A stretch of 64,000 bases of DNA from Ilyomonas limi (GCF_005233845.1 NZ_SZQL01000014.1:62001-126000), one strand, 5' to 3'; positions 17,086 to 26,205 are shown, numbered from the stretch's first letter. The notes: generated by a model not told the origin, from the sequence alone. Numbers and translations are program-made.

Positions 17086-17451
17086 AGGAGTAGTGTATAT
17101 CGTTTAATAGCAATCCGTTGTTATACAATTGTATTATACTATAGGTAAAAAGAGTTTAATAAAACAATACATAAACCAATAATAGTGTGAAGAAAGAAAG
17201 CTAAAGTACTAAATAATTTAATACAACTGCAACATTATCGTGAGGTTGCATAACCCTATAAATGCTGGTGTTTGAGTAGAAGAAAAAAAGAGAGGTCCAG
17301 TATCAATATACTCATCCCCGTTATCCAATATCAAGTCGGTTATGGATTTACCAACTATAATGCCAGTTTTGGCAACGCCGGTTTTTACTTTAATCAATTA
17401 TTGAAATGCAACGGTTGCTTACTTACATTTGGCTACGCTAAATATTGCCGC

Positions 17452-19896
17452 ATGAAATATATTATAACCCTTATTGTGCTTGCATTTGTACTGCTCCATA
17501 CGGCCAAAGCACAACGCAGCGAAACGTTGTTTGATGAGGATTGGAAATTTAACAAAGGGGACGTTGCCAACGCTGAGGAGGACACTTTTAACGATGCCGG
17601 CTGGCGTACCATACGCCTGCCGCACGATTGGAGTGTGGAAGATTTACCCAATTCAGTTTCCGACAGCGTAACGGTAACGGGGCCTTTTTTGCAGAGTAGT
17701 GTTGGTGCTACAGCTACCGGTTATACCGTGGGCGGCACTGCCTGGTATCGCAGGCATTTTACGGTAAACAACAGCGGCGGCAGGCAGGTATCTGTCCTCT
17801 TTGATGGTGTATATATGAACAGCGACGTGTGGGTGAACGGGCATTTTTTGGGCAACCATCCGTATGGCTATACGCCCTTTTATTATAATATTACCTCTTA
17901 CCTGAAGCCTTCCGGTAAACAAAACACCATTGCGGTACGCGTTCGCAACGAAGGACGCAACAGCCGCTGGTACAGCGGTTCGGGTATTTATCGGCATGTA
18001 TGGCTCATTACCACCCATCCTGCACACATTCAGCAATGGGGTGTTTATATTACTACACCTGAAGTATCGGCTAAGGCTGCAACGGCCAGTATCCAAACAA
18101 CTGTTGAAAACGGGCAGAATAATATGCCGCTCACTATTAAAACATACATCGTTGATGCTGCCGGCAAAACGGTAGCTGCAGCACAGCAGCAGGCAGGTAA
18201 TAGCAGTGAAGTAAAAACTACTATACAGCTTAATAAGCCGCACCTTTGGTCGCCCGAAACGCCTTACCTCTACACTGCTAACACCGAACTGTGGCAAAAC
18301 AATCATTTGGTGGATAAAGTAGCAACACAATTTGGGGTGCGCTCTATAGAGTGGAGTGCAGTGAAAGGTTTTTTACTGAATGGGCAAAAGGTATTGCTGC
18401 GCGGCGGCTGCGTGCACCACGATAATGGCCCGTTAGGTGCTGCAACGATTGACAGGGCGGAAGAGCGTAAAATAGAACTCCTGAAATCGGTTGGTTACAA
18501 TGCGGTGCGCACCAGCCACAACCCGCCATCGCGCCAGTTTTTAGATGCCTGCGACCGGCTTGGAATGATAGTGATAGACGAAGCATTTGACCAATGGGAA
18601 CGTCCCAAAAACCCGCAGGATTATCACCTTTATTTTGATACAAGCTGGCAAAAAGATATAGCTGCAATGGTGCTGCGCGATCGTAATCATCCATCCGTTA
18701 TTTTCTGGAGTATTGGTAATGAAGTGAACGAACGTGCAGATTCATCGGGCTTACGGATTGCTAAGCAACTACGCGATGCGGTAAAACGCCTCGATGCTAC
18801 GCGTCCCGTTACCGAAGCTATTTGCGCTTTCTGGGATCATCCGGGCTATAAATGGGATACTACCGCTGCCGCCTTTGCACTGTTGGATGTGGGCGGCTAC
18901 AACTATCAATGGAAAGAATATGAAAGCGACCATGCCAAATATCCTGAACGCATTATGATGGGCACAGAATCCTTTCCTGCAGAAGCGTACGAAAACTGGC
19001 AGCAGGTACAAAAGCATCCGTATGTGATTGGCGATTTTGTGTGGACCGCTATGGATTATATAGGTGAGACCGGCATTGGTCATACAGCATTGGACAGTTT
19101 GGATGCTTTTGCTAAAGCATGGCCGTGGTTTAATGCATGGTGCGGTGATATTGACCTGATCGGTGGCAAAAAACCGCAGTCCTATTACCGCGATATAGTA
19201 TGGGGCAGAAGCAAAATAGAAATGCTGGTGCATGCACCTGTGCCCGAAGGACACAAGGAAGTTATCAGTTATTGGGGCTGGCCCGATGAATATCCTGCTT
19301 ACACATTTACCGGCAGGGAGGGCAAGCCATTGCAGGTGCACGTATATACCCAATATCCCGCAGTACGTTTAGCGCTTAATGGTAAAATCATTGGTGAACA
19401 AACGGTTGCTACGCAAGCCCGGCATTCCGGTATATCATCATCTTCTTTTCAGCCGCCATTGACTGCCACCTTTACTATTCCGTATCAGCCGGGCACACTA
19501 ATAGCGTATGGCTTGGTAAACGGCAAAATAGCCGATTCTGTTATTTTAAAGACCGCCGGTAAGCCCGCGCAAATACAATTAACGGCCGATAGAAAACAAA
19601 TTGGTGCAAATAAGAACGATGTAAGTTATATAACTGCAACAGTGCTGGATGCAGATGGCAATGTTGTTCCCGACACCACTTTCACGCTGCATTTTAGTGT
19701 TGCGGGCAATGGCTCCATCATAGCAACTGCCAATGCCAACCCTGCCGGTATGGAAAGTTTTCAGCAGCCGGTGCACCGTACATTCCGGGGCAAATGCCTG
19801 GCTATTGTGCAGCCTGCCAACGCAAAAGGAAATATAGTAGTAAAAGCCGGGGCGGCAGGCTTAAAGAGCGGAGCAATAACCATTGAAGTGCAGTGA
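17452..19896 (+). CDS. Glycoside hydrolase family 2 beta-galactosidase, secreted
   Basis: 814 aa from the ATG at 17452, which is followed by a signal peptide (MKYIITLIVLAFVLLHTAKA). The frame is open further upstream but without protein character. Order: GH2 sugar-binding domain (DEDWKFNKGD, RLPHDWSVED), jelly-roll, TIM barrel with RTSHNPPS, the acid/base Glu in WSIGNEVNE and the nucleophile Glu in MGTESFP, then a DUF4982 domain (YWGWPDEYPAYTF) and a C-terminal Ig-like domain. It should release beta-linked galactose or related sugars in the periplasm or outside. No susCD genes are next to it. Confidence 0.93.
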   Translation: MKYIITLIVLAFVLLHTAKAQRSETLFDEDWKFNKGDVANAEEDTFNDAGWRTIRLPHDWSVEDLPNSVSDSVTVTGPFLQSSVGATATGYTVGGTAWYRRHFTVNNSGGRQVSVLFDGVYMNSDVWVNGHFLGNHPYGYTPFYYNITSYLKPSGKQNTIAVRVRNEGRNSRWYSGSGIYRHVWLITTHPAHIQQWGVYITTPEVSAKAATASIQTTVENGQNNMPLTIKTYIVDAAGKTVAAAQQQAGNSSEVKTTIQLNKPHLWSPETPYLYTANTELWQNNHLVDKVATQFGVRSIEWSAVKGFLLNGQKVLLRGGCVHHDNGPLGAATIDRAEERKIELLKSVGYNAVRTSHNPPSRQFLDACDRLGMIVIDEAFDQWERPKNPQDYHLYFDTSWQKDIAAMVLRDRNHPSVIFWSIGNEVNERADSSGLRIAKQLRDAVKRLDATRPVTEAICAFWDHPGYKWDTTAAAFALLDVGGYNYQWKEYESDHAKYPERIMMGTESFPAEAYENWQQVQKHPYVIGDFVWTAMDYIGETGIGHTALDSLDAFAKAWPWFNAWCGDIDLIGGKKPQSYYRDIVWGRSKIEMLVHAPVPEGHKEVISYWGWPDEYPAYTFTGREGKPLQVHVYTQYPAVRLALNGKIIGEQTVATQARHSGISSSSFQPPLTATFTIPYQPGTLIAYGLVNGKIADSVILKTAGKPAQIQLTADRKQIGANKNDVSYITATVLDADGNVVPDTTFTLHFSVAGNGSIIATANANPAGMESFQQPVHRTFRGKCLAIVQPANAKGNIVVKAGAAGLKSGAITIEVQ

Positions 19897-20306
19897 TTGA
19901 TTGTATTGTCATTTTTAATGGTTTTTTCTCCCCGGTACGTGTCTCAGCCAATACTGTTTGGAAGCTTACCTGATAGAGAAATGATTATCTAAGCATTAGA
20001 AATCCATCCTGGAGTAAGTGGTAGCGTAGGCCTGGACGAACTTTCTCACTGGGACCTGTAAAAAACATTATTCACGAAGTAATGCACGGAGCGATCATGC
20101 CGTCCTTGAACCCACAAAGTGGCTCATTGAGGCAAAAGAAGATAATAGTTTCCGAAATAATTAAGCGAAGCGTTCTCATGAATACCATTGAAAAAACATC
20201 AATACATTCATAACTTTTTGTTCCTTTTTTCTTTCAGGAGAAAAAAGGAAGAGTGAATATATAGGTAAGTAATCAGACTCCAACACTCTACTCATTTAAT
20301 CAGCAC

Positions 20307-20343
20307 CTTCGCCCCGGTGCGTGTCCCCACGCACCGGTATAGC
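20307..20343. repeat. REP-like palindromic element, copy 1
   Basis: The arms CCGGTGCGTG and CACGCACCGG form a perfect 10-bp hairpin with the loop TCCC. The same 37 bases recur at 20537-20573. GC content is much higher than in the surroundings. Confidence 0.8.
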
Positions 20344-20536
20344 ATGAGTTGAACAGCCGCAGCGCATAAAGACATGCACCACGATAGCAAGCAATAAATG
20401 GATAAATCTATTACAAAGTAAACCTGTTCTTTATAGCCTACGGTTTAAACCGCGAGCTATTAGCATTAGTAATAAACTGATTAACCGTTTAACGTTAAAC
20501 CTTCTCTGTGCGTTGCTCCGATGGTTCCGTAGTACT

Positions 20537-20573
20537 CTTCGCCCCGGTGCGTGTCCCCACGCACCGGTATAGC
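20537..20573. repeat. REP-like palindromic element, copy 2
   Basis: Identical over 37 bases to 20307-20343, same orientation, 230 bases apart. Confidence 0.8.
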
Positions 20574-20799
20574 CGGTGGTTCCGTAGTGCAAACAAATTT
20601 GTCATAAAACCGTTATTATTATATCCGGCACATATTTAGACAATGCTAATCATAGTAAAAGTGCTATTTTTGATGTCTTGAATATCAATTGCTGGTACCA
20701 GTTTCTTTCTGCAGCAATAATACTTGGCCGGCACACTTCCGGTGCAGTATTTAGCAATCAGCAGTTTTTTTCAATTATTAATTAATCAATCAGTTCCTG

Positions 20800-21213
20800 A
20801 TGTCAAAAGTAGCCGTTTGTAGGGTAGAGCATTTTAATGCGGCGCATCGCTTGCATGTGCCCGAATGGTCAGACGCCGTTAATACAACGGTGTTTGGCAA
20901 ATGCAACAATCCCAACTATCACGGCCATAATTACCAGTTGATTGTAAGAGTAACGGGCGAACCCAATGCAACAACCGGTTATGTGATGGATATGAAAGTG
21001 CTGAGCGATATAATAAAAGCGGAAGTATTGCAACGGTTTGACCATAAGAATTTAAACCTTGATACACAGGAATTTAAAAATCTGAACCCAACGGCAGAAA
21101 ACATAGCTATCACTATTTATAATTTATTGAGAGCACGTATAGAGCCGGCATTGGAACTTAAAATAACCTTGTATGAAACAGAACGAAACTTCGTGGAATA
21201 TCCAGCATCCTGA
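20800..21213 (+). CDS. 6-pyruvoyl-tetrahydropterin synthase family protein
   Basis: 137 aa. The zinc-binding and catalytic signatures are EHFNAAHRLH (first His), GKCNNPNYHGHNYQL (Cys and the HGH pair) and the closing Glu in YETERNFVEY. The GKCNNPN.HGHNY form is closer to eukaryotic-type PTPS than to QueD proteins as I remember them. It could act as 6-pyruvoyl-tetrahydropterin synthase or as 6-carboxy-tetrahydropterin synthase. Overlaps the start of folE by 41 bases, so substrate (dihydroneopterin triphosphate) production and use are coupled. Confidence 0.9.
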   Translation: MSKVAVCRVEHFNAAHRLHVPEWSDAVNTTVFGKCNNPNYHGHNYQLIVRVTGEPNATTGYVMDMKVLSDIIKAEVLQRFDHKNLNLDTQEFKNLNPTAENIAITIYNLLRARIEPALELKITLYETERNFVEYPAS

Positions 21214-21898
21214 GGATAACGACAATATAGAATGGAGCAATGTATTGATTGACGAAATAGGCGACAACCACATAGCGGCATCCACCGATACGCCTATGAA
21301 AGCCGATGCGTTCAAACTAACGGATGATGAAAAGATAGCTATAATAGAAAAGCATTTTGCCGCTATTATGGATACGCTGGGTTTAAACCTTGCCGATGAC
21401 AGTCTGCGTGGCACACCCAAGCGGGTGGCAAAAATGTATGTGCAGGAGATCTTCAGCGGCTTGAACCCGGCAAACCGCCCGGCTGTAACGCTGTTTGAAA
21501 ACAAGTATAAGTACAACCAGATGCTGGTGGAAAAAAATATTACCTTTTACAGCAACTGCGAGCACCATTTTGTACCTATTTATGGCAAAGCACACATAGC
21601 TTATATCAGCAGCGGCAAAGTGATTGGATTGAGCAAACTCAACCGTTTTGTACAATACTTTGCCAGGCGCCCGCAGGTGCAGGAGCGCCTGAGTATGCAG
21701 ATAGGTAAAGAGTTGCAGCAGATATTGCAGACCGAAGACGTAGCGGTGGTAATAGATGCTTTGCATTTGTGCGTATCCAGCCGCGGTGTAAACGATACAA
21801 GCGCCTCTACCGTTACTGCTTTTTACGGTGGTAAGTTTAAGGAAGAAACTACCAGGCAGGAATTTTTAAGATATTTAGAGTTAAAACCCGATGCTTAA
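21173..21898 (+). CDS. folE: GTP cyclohydrolase I
   Basis: 241 aa. Converts GTP to 7,8-dihydroneopterin triphosphate. Motifs: the zinc-binding NCEHHFVPIYG, GLSKLNRFVQYFARRPQVQE, and the second zinc Cys in ALHLCVSSRGV. The first about 45 residues are a non-conserved acidic extension; the ATG at 21173 lies inside the upstream gene, and a later Met (position 42) could also be the start. Followed by a strong terminator. Confidence 0.95.
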   Translation: MKQNETSWNIQHPEDNDNIEWSNVLIDEIGDNHIAASTDTPMKADAFKLTDDEKIAIIEKHFAAIMDTLGLNLADDSLRGTPKRVAKMYVQEIFSGLNPANRPAVTLFENKYKYNQMLVEKNITFYSNCEHHFVPIYGKAHIAYISSGKVIGLSKLNRFVQYFARRPQVQERLSMQIGKELQQILQTEDVAVVIDALHLCVSSRGVNDTSASTVTAFYGGKFKEETTRQEFLRYLELKPDA

Positions 21899-21960
21899 AG
21901 TGCGGGTGCCATATAAGCTGCTCCTTTTTTTGCTGTAGTACTGTTTACGCTATTTTATTT

Positions 21961-21990
21961 AGGCTTTTGCTGTTGCAAAAGCCTTTTGTT
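21961..21990 (+). terminator. Intrinsic terminator after folE
   Basis: Perfect stem AGGCTTTTGC / GCAAAAGCCT with loop TGTT, followed by TTTGTTTTG. Confidence 0.85.
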
Positions 21991-22088
21991 TTGTATTGTT
22001 ATTTCTTTAAAAAAGGTGGTCGCCTTTACCGCTGTGGCACAATTATTGGCAAGGTGCAGGCCTTATTTCACAACTTAATTTTTTACCT

Positions 22089-22484
22089 ATGAGCAAGATC
22101 ATCATTGCAGCCGCTTTATTGTTGTCGGTAGCAGTTATTAGTGCCACCAGCGGCGACAGAACAAAACAGTTTAGCGACATGGCTTATGTATCGCCCACAC
22201 ACTACGATACAGTGCCTGGAGACACTACCAAGCCAGATACTACCAGCAGCTTTGGTTTACTGAGCTACAATGTGTTGGATACAGTTCCGTCTGATACTAC
22301 CAAGCCAGATACTACGTCTTCTATGTTGGCGTACAATATTGTAAGAGATACTGTACCTACAGATACCAGCAAAAAAGACACTTCTGCTTTTCAGTACATG
22401 GCCCGTATCATAAGGGATACAGTGCCTACAGATACTTCAAAGAAGGATACTTCTTCTTTCCAGTACATGGCGCTGGTAAGATAA
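22089..22484 (+). CDS. Secreted protein with DTVPxDTxKxDTS tandem repeats
   Basis: 131 aa. Signal peptide (MSKIIIAAALLLSVAVISAT), then four repeats built on YDTVPGDTTKPDTTS, LDTVPSDTTKPDTTS, RDTVPTDTSKKDTSA and RDTVPTDTSKKDTSS, separated by hydrophobic linkers (SYNV, MLAYNIV, FQYMARII, FQYMALVR). Asp/Thr/Pro-rich repeats suggest an unstructured surface or periplasmic protein. No family recognised. The two last units are nearly identical, indicating recent duplication. Confidence 0.75.
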   Translation: MSKIIIAAALLLSVAVISATSGDRTKQFSDMAYVSPTHYDTVPGDTTKPDTTSSFGLLSYNVLDTVPSDTTKPDTTSSMLAYNIVRDTVPTDTSKKDTSAFQYMARIIRDTVPTDTSKKDTSSFQYMALVR

Positions 22485-22496
22485 GCCACTTTACTT

Positions 22497-22536
22497 AGCT
22501 TTTGCCACAATTTGTTGTGGCAAAAGCTTGTATTTT
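22497..22536 (+). terminator. Intrinsic terminator
   Basis: Perfect 14-bp stem (22497-22510 with 22515-22528, arm AGCTTTTGCCACAA) and a T-rich tail. Confidence 0.9.
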
Positions 22537-22616
22537 TTATCAGCTTTTATCAGGCTACAGGCGCAAAGTCCTCATTTTTTCCACCCTTAATTATAAGAAT
22601 AGTTGGGTAGCAAGCC

Positions 22617-22624
22617 TATCTTTG
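22617..22624 (+). promoter_or_regulatory. -7 element upstream of comB
   Basis: TATCTTTG matches the Bacteroidota -7 consensus TAnnTTTG, 8 bases before the comB ATG, so the leader would be almost absent. A TTTG -33 element is not clear. Confidence 0.5.
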
Positions 22625-22631
22625 CGCTCCG

Positions 22632-23357
22632 ATGAGCAAACCTTCGATTACTACTATTCTCTCTCCGCGTTTATTACAACTCTACGATATTTCCAATAGT
22701 ATTGTTGTTATTATAGATGTTTTCAGGGCTACTTCTACCATTGCTACGGCATTATACAACGGCGCTGCCAAAGTAATTCCGGTGGATAGCGTGGAGCAGT
22801 GTATTGCCACCGGCAGAAACCTCAATGCCATTACTGCCGGCGAGCGTGATGGAAAAATTATTCCTGGATTGCAATACGGCAATTCTCCGGCAGAGTATTA
22901 CCGCGATTTTATACATGGCAAAACGCTGGTGCTTACTACTACCAATGGCACACGGCTGCTGCATATGGCATTATCTAAAGGAGCATCGGAAGTTGTTACC
23001 GGCTCTTTTCCTAATATTTCGGCTGTTTGCAATCATTTACTGCAAATGAATAAAAATGTGATACTGGGCTGCTCGGGCTGGAAAGACCGTTTTAACCTGG
23101 AAGATACCTTGTTTGCAGGCGCCATTATTCAGCGGTTGCAGGAGCATTTTACCATTAATGGTTGCGACAGCAGCCTGATGGCTGAAAATATGTACGGTTT
23201 GCATAAGCACCACCTGTATAGCTTTATACAAAAAACCTCGCACTGGCACCGGCTGGCAGCTTATGGGCTGGAGAAAGATTTGGAATATTGCATTACCGAA
23301 GATGGCGCCAATGTATTGCCGGTATATACCAATAATGCGCTGATAGCGGCTAAGTAA
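22632..23357 (+). CDS. comB: 2-phosphosulfolactate phosphatase family protein (ComB-like)
   Basis: 241 aa. Family motifs are VVIIDVFRATSTIATALYNGA near the N-terminus, GERDGKIIPGLQYGNSP, LTTTNGTRLL and LGCSGWKDRFNLEDTLFAGA. Homologues remove phosphate from 2-phosphosulfolactate on the coenzyme M route of archaea; in Bacteroidota the substrate is not established. Stands alone between two terminators. Confidence 0.88.
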   Translation: MSKPSITTILSPRLLQLYDISNSIVVIIDVFRATSTIATALYNGAAKVIPVDSVEQCIATGRNLNAITAGERDGKIIPGLQYGNSPAEYYRDFIHGKTLVLTTTNGTRLLHMALSKGASEVVTGSFPNISAVCNHLLQMNKNVILGCSGWKDRFNLEDTLFAGAIIQRLQEHFTINGCDSSLMAENMYGLHKHHLYSFIQKTSHWHRLAAYGLEKDLEYCITEDGANVLPVYTNNALIAAK

Positions 23358-23361
23358 GCAC

Positions 23362-23405
23362 AAACTAAAAACGCTTTCATTTTGCAATGAAAGCGTTTTT
23401 AGTTT
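23362..23405. terminator. Bidirectional terminator between convergent genes
   Basis: Perfect 20-bp stem (23362-23381 with 23386-23405) and loop TTGC. The A-run on one side and T-run on the other let it work in both directions, for comB and the minus-strand gene. Confidence 0.92.
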
Positions 23406-23422
23406 ATATGTTTAATAGCCGA

Positions 23423-24067
23423 TTATTTTTCTGAAAGTGTCTTTTTGCCTTCCAGCAGTTTTTGCTGTACAGCTTCGAGCCTTCTTTTTTTCGTATCAGC
23501 TCTTTTTGCATCCTCTATCCAGTTTACATATTCTTTCTGGCTTATCTCGGGCAACGATTTAAAGAAATCCTTTGCTTTTTTATACTTAATAAAAAATATC
23601 TCCAGCTCTGCCGGCAACTTAATCAATCGTTTATCAAAATCATCATTGGCTCTTTCCTCTTCTGCCGAAACCTGATCCTGTGCAACATCCAGCTTCTTAA
23701 AACAGATAGCCGACCATACATGATCCAATACCGTCTGGTCGCCTGTTTCGTAATCATGATCCTGCAACACCTGCCAACTGCAATCCCGGTTAAGGTCGCT
23801 TGCAATCTTGCTTGCTGCTTTTGGATAAGCAATCCACAATTTGCTGTCGACATGTAAAGCAGGAAAAACGTCGTTGAGTATAGTACACATCTGGTTTTGA
23901 TTAATGGCAAATACCAGTGCGAAATCTATTTTTCTGCTTCTCAGCAGCGGCGTAACGTTTTTAGCGTAAGAAAGCTTGGCAAACTGTTTTTCTATGGAAG
24001 AAGGAAGGCCTTGAATAAGAATATTTTTTTCATCTTTTAGGTTTAGCTTTTCTAACATGCTTTGCAT
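23423..24067 (-). CDS. YdeI/OmpD-associated family protein
   Basis: 214 aa. The C-terminal part (about 145-205) carries LPAELEIFF, FFKSLPEISQKEYVNWIEDA and KRADTKKRRLEAVQQKLLEG, the signature of YdeI/OmpD-associated (OmdA) proteins. The N-terminal 140 residues resemble a small DUF3052-like domain (LLRSRKIDFALVFAINQNQM, LWIAYPKAAS). Role unknown; family names refer to protection from a bacteriocin in enterics. Confidence 0.75.
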   Translation of the reverse strand: MQSMLEKLNLKDEKNILIQGLPSSIEKQFAKLSYAKNVTPLLRSRKIDFALVFAINQNQMCTILNDVFPALHVDSKLWIAYPKAASKIASDLNRDCSWQVLQDHDYETGDQTVLDHVWSAICFKKLDVAQDQVSAEEERANDDFDKRLIKLPAELEIFFIKYKKAKDFFKSLPEISQKEYVNWIEDAKRADTKKRRLEAVQQKLLEGKKTLSEK

Positions 24068-24190
24068 AAACGTGCCTTATTCATTAAAAGTTTATAAAAA
24101 AAATGAGAATGCAAAGTTATATAAATGATTTTTAATAGAAAGCCAACTATTTTATTTTTTATCGAAAAGAAACCCTAAAAAATACAGTAA

Positions 24191-25003
24191 TTACCTGCTT
24201 TTTACCGGTTTATAGTACTTTAAAGCTTCAGGCATCCACTCCTGTAAATGCTGTATGCGGTCTGCTTCGGCAGGGTGATCGCTCAAAAATACAGGGGTGG
24301 AAGAGCCGCCCGCAAGGCTTTGCATCCTTTGCCAAAACGGAATAGCCTCCTCTGGGTTGTAACCTGCCAAGGCTGCGAATATCAAACCATAATGGTCAGC
24401 TTCCAGTTCCTGATTGCGCGAATTGGGCAGTAATACACCAATCTGTGCGGTAGGTGCATATACCGCATTAAAAATGTTCAGCGCCTTGGAATTGCCCAAA
24501 AGGCCTTGTCCAAGCTGCTGTATTCCGGCTGCCAGCAACCCCTGGCTCATCCGTTCTCTGCCATGTCCTGCTACCGCATGGGTTATTTCGTGACCAAGCA
24601 CAATAGCTAAAGCGGCTTCATTCTGCGTTACCGGCAAAATGCCTGTATATACCACTACTTTGCCGCCCGGCATGCACCACGCGTTGATCTCATTGCTTTG
24701 AACAAGATTAAATTCCCATTTATAGCCCTTTAATGCATCCCCCTGTCCTTTCGACCTGTAATACTCCGTAATAGCGCTGGCAATACGGGAACCAACGCGC
24801 TTTACCATTTCGGCATCTTTATTATTGCTGGCACTTACTACATTATGTTGTGCCAAAAATTGCCTGTACTGTGTTTTGGCAGTAGTCTGCAGTTCGCTTT
24901 CAGACACAAGAGATAACTGGTTCCTGCCCGTAATGGCATTGCGGGTACAGGCATACGCAAACAGAGCTGTTAAGGCAATAAGTACATAATATTTCCACTT
25001 CAT
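24191..25003 (-). CDS. M48 family metallopeptidase lipoprotein
   Basis: 270 aa. Lipoprotein signal (ALFAYAC), then the peptidase: MPGGKVVVYTGIL, zinc motif GHEITHAVAGHGRERM and the third ligand in NQELEADHYGL. Related to BepA/LoiP-type periplasmic peptidases that act in outer-membrane protein quality control. Full domain, no fused TPR. Confidence 0.93.
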   Translation of the reverse strand: MKWKYYVLIALTALFAYACTRNAITGRNQLSLVSESELQTTAKTQYRQFLAQHNVVSASNNKDAEMVKRVGSRIASAITEYYRSKGQGDALKGYKWEFNLVQSNEINAWCMPGGKVVVYTGILPVTQNEAALAIVLGHEITHAVAGHGRERMSQGLLAAGIQQLGQGLLGNSKALNIFNAVYAPTAQIGVLLPNSRNQELEADHYGLIFAALAGYNPEEAIPFWQRMQSLAGGSSTPVFLSDHPAEADRIQHLQEWMPEALKYYKPVKSR

Positions 25004-25243
25004 AATAACGGTTTAATTTCATTTCAATCAGTCAATATCTATACCAATTGTAATATGATAGGTATTGACGGGCTATGGACTATAAGATTAAAAACGTGTT
25101 TTTGAGTTTAACAAAAGCATTCTTAAAACAGCATTGGATAGTACATTTTTACTGGCTGCAAAGTAATGTTAAGTCTTGTTTGCGGGTTAATCCTGGTACA
25201 CGAGTTTGGGTCTATATACGTTGTTATTAATAAAAGGTGAGTT

Positions 25244-25870
25244 ATGAAAAAGATACTATTGATTGGCATTCCGCTGCTGATGCTGCTATTTGCAGGCTGC
25301 AGCACTTCTAAGATTACAGACAGCTACACTACACAGCAAGGCATTAGTACAAGTACTTCCAAAAAGATTTTGGTGTTAGGCTTATTCAGTGATAAAAACC
25401 GCAACGCCAAACGTGCCATGGAAGAGCAGCTGGCTGTTGACCTGCAAAAGTTTGGCTACAATGCAGTTGCTGCTACCGATGAGTTTGGTCCTACCGCTTT
25501 CCGCGGCATGACCGAAAAGGAGGCGCTTCAAAAGCTGAACGATGAAGGTATTGAGCAGGTAGTGACTATTACGCTGGTAGATAAAAATCAGGAAAAACGC
25601 CATGTGTCTGGCAACTATGGTTATCGTCCGGGTTTCTGGGGGTATTATTCGTATTATTCTCCCTGGGCGCACCGCCCTTATTACCGTCCGGGCTATACAA
25701 CAACAAGCACTAAATACATGTTTGAGACCAACCTGTACGATGTGACCAGCAACCAGTTGCTGTATTCGGCACAATCGCAAACTGTAGATGCCAGCACCAT
25801 GGGCTCTTTGGCAAACGATTATGCAAGGGATATAGTAAAGGATATGCGCAAGAAAAATGTGTTAGGATAA
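25244..25870 (+). CDS. Lipoprotein, DUF4136-like
   Basis: 208 aa. Lipobox LLFAGCSTSK, then a domain with KILVLGLFSDKNRNAKRAME, GYNAVAATDEFGPTAF and a Tyr/Pro-rich loop (GYYSYYSPWAHRPYYRPGY). Ends with a typical NLYDVTSNQLLYSAQSQTVD strand pair. Likely attached to the outer membrane; function unknown. Followed by a terminator. Confidence 0.75.
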   Translation: MKKILLIGIPLLMLLFAGCSTSKITDSYTTQQGISTSTSKKILVLGLFSDKNRNAKRAMEEQLAVDLQKFGYNAVAATDEFGPTAFRGMTEKEALQKLNDEGIEQVVTITLVDKNQEKRHVSGNYGYRPGFWGYYSYYSPWAHRPYYRPGYTTTSTKYMFETNLYDVTSNQLLYSAQSQTVDASTMGSLANDYARDIVKDMRKKNVLG

Positions 25871-25895
25871 GTGTCTGTGAGTGTGAAGGTTTGAG

Positions 25896-25922
25896 AGCTG
25901 CCCTTTGTGGGCAGCTTTTTTG
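25896..25922 (+). terminator. Intrinsic terminator
   Basis: Stem AGCTGCCC / GGGCAGCT with loop TTTGT, followed by a run of T. Directly after it a 16-base unit TTTTGTGTACAGTCTG occurs twice in tandem. Confidence 0.88.
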
Positions 25923-26012
25923 TTTTGTGTACAGTCTGTTTTGTGTACAGTCTGTTTTTCTACAGCTTTTTTACAGACAGCAATAAATTCTTAAAATATT
26001 TTTTCTAAAAGT

Positions 26013-26042
26013 TTTGTTAATTGAAAACTCACTCTATCTTTG
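26013..26042 (+). promoter_or_regulatory. Strong Bacteroidota-type promoter
   Basis: TTTG at 26013-26016 and TATCTTTG at 26035-26042, 18 bases apart, match TTTG / TAnnTTTG. It stands before a short unit that ends in the terminator at 26182-26205. Confidence 0.75.
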
Positions 26043-26064
26043 CACCCGCAAATAAATAATTAGC

Positions 26065-26154
26065 TATGCAACTTAACATATTTACACCTATAAAAAGCCG
26101 GGGAGGCGTACTGCCACTACATTCGGGCTGCGGGGCATGCAACATTTATAACTA
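26065..26154 (+). CDS. 29-aa small ORF with CxxC, in its own transcript
   Basis: Starts MQLNIFTPIKSRGG and ends PLHSGCGACNIYN. It lies 23 bases after a consensus promoter and 30 bases before a terminator, so a short transcript of about 150 bases is predicted. The Cys-Gly-Ala-Cys near the C-terminus could bind metal or form a disulfide. It may be a small protein, a leader peptide, or an accident within a regulatory RNA. No family recognised. Confidence 0.4.
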
Positions 26155-26181
26155 AGTTCAATCAACTTGTTTTATACAGTA

Positions 26182-26205
26182 GCCCCGCAATTTGCGGGGC
26201 TTTTT
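26182..26205 (+). terminator. Intrinsic terminator of the small transcript
   Basis: GCCCCGCAA / TTGCGGGGC stem with a minimal loop, then TTTTT. Confidence 0.9.

Larger units (their letters stand above)
19897..20799. other. 900-bp gene-free region with REP-like palindromes
   Basis: No gene is apparent in either strand. It contains two identical 37-base elements (20307-20343 and 20537-20573), each with a perfect 10-bp stem, plus a degraded relative near 19926. The remainder is AT-rich with no recognised element. Confidence 0.6.

Noticed and set aside
17272-17451. N-terminal extension of the beta-galactosidase frame
   Set aside because: TTG start, no protein-like features, and a perfect signal peptide starts at 17452.
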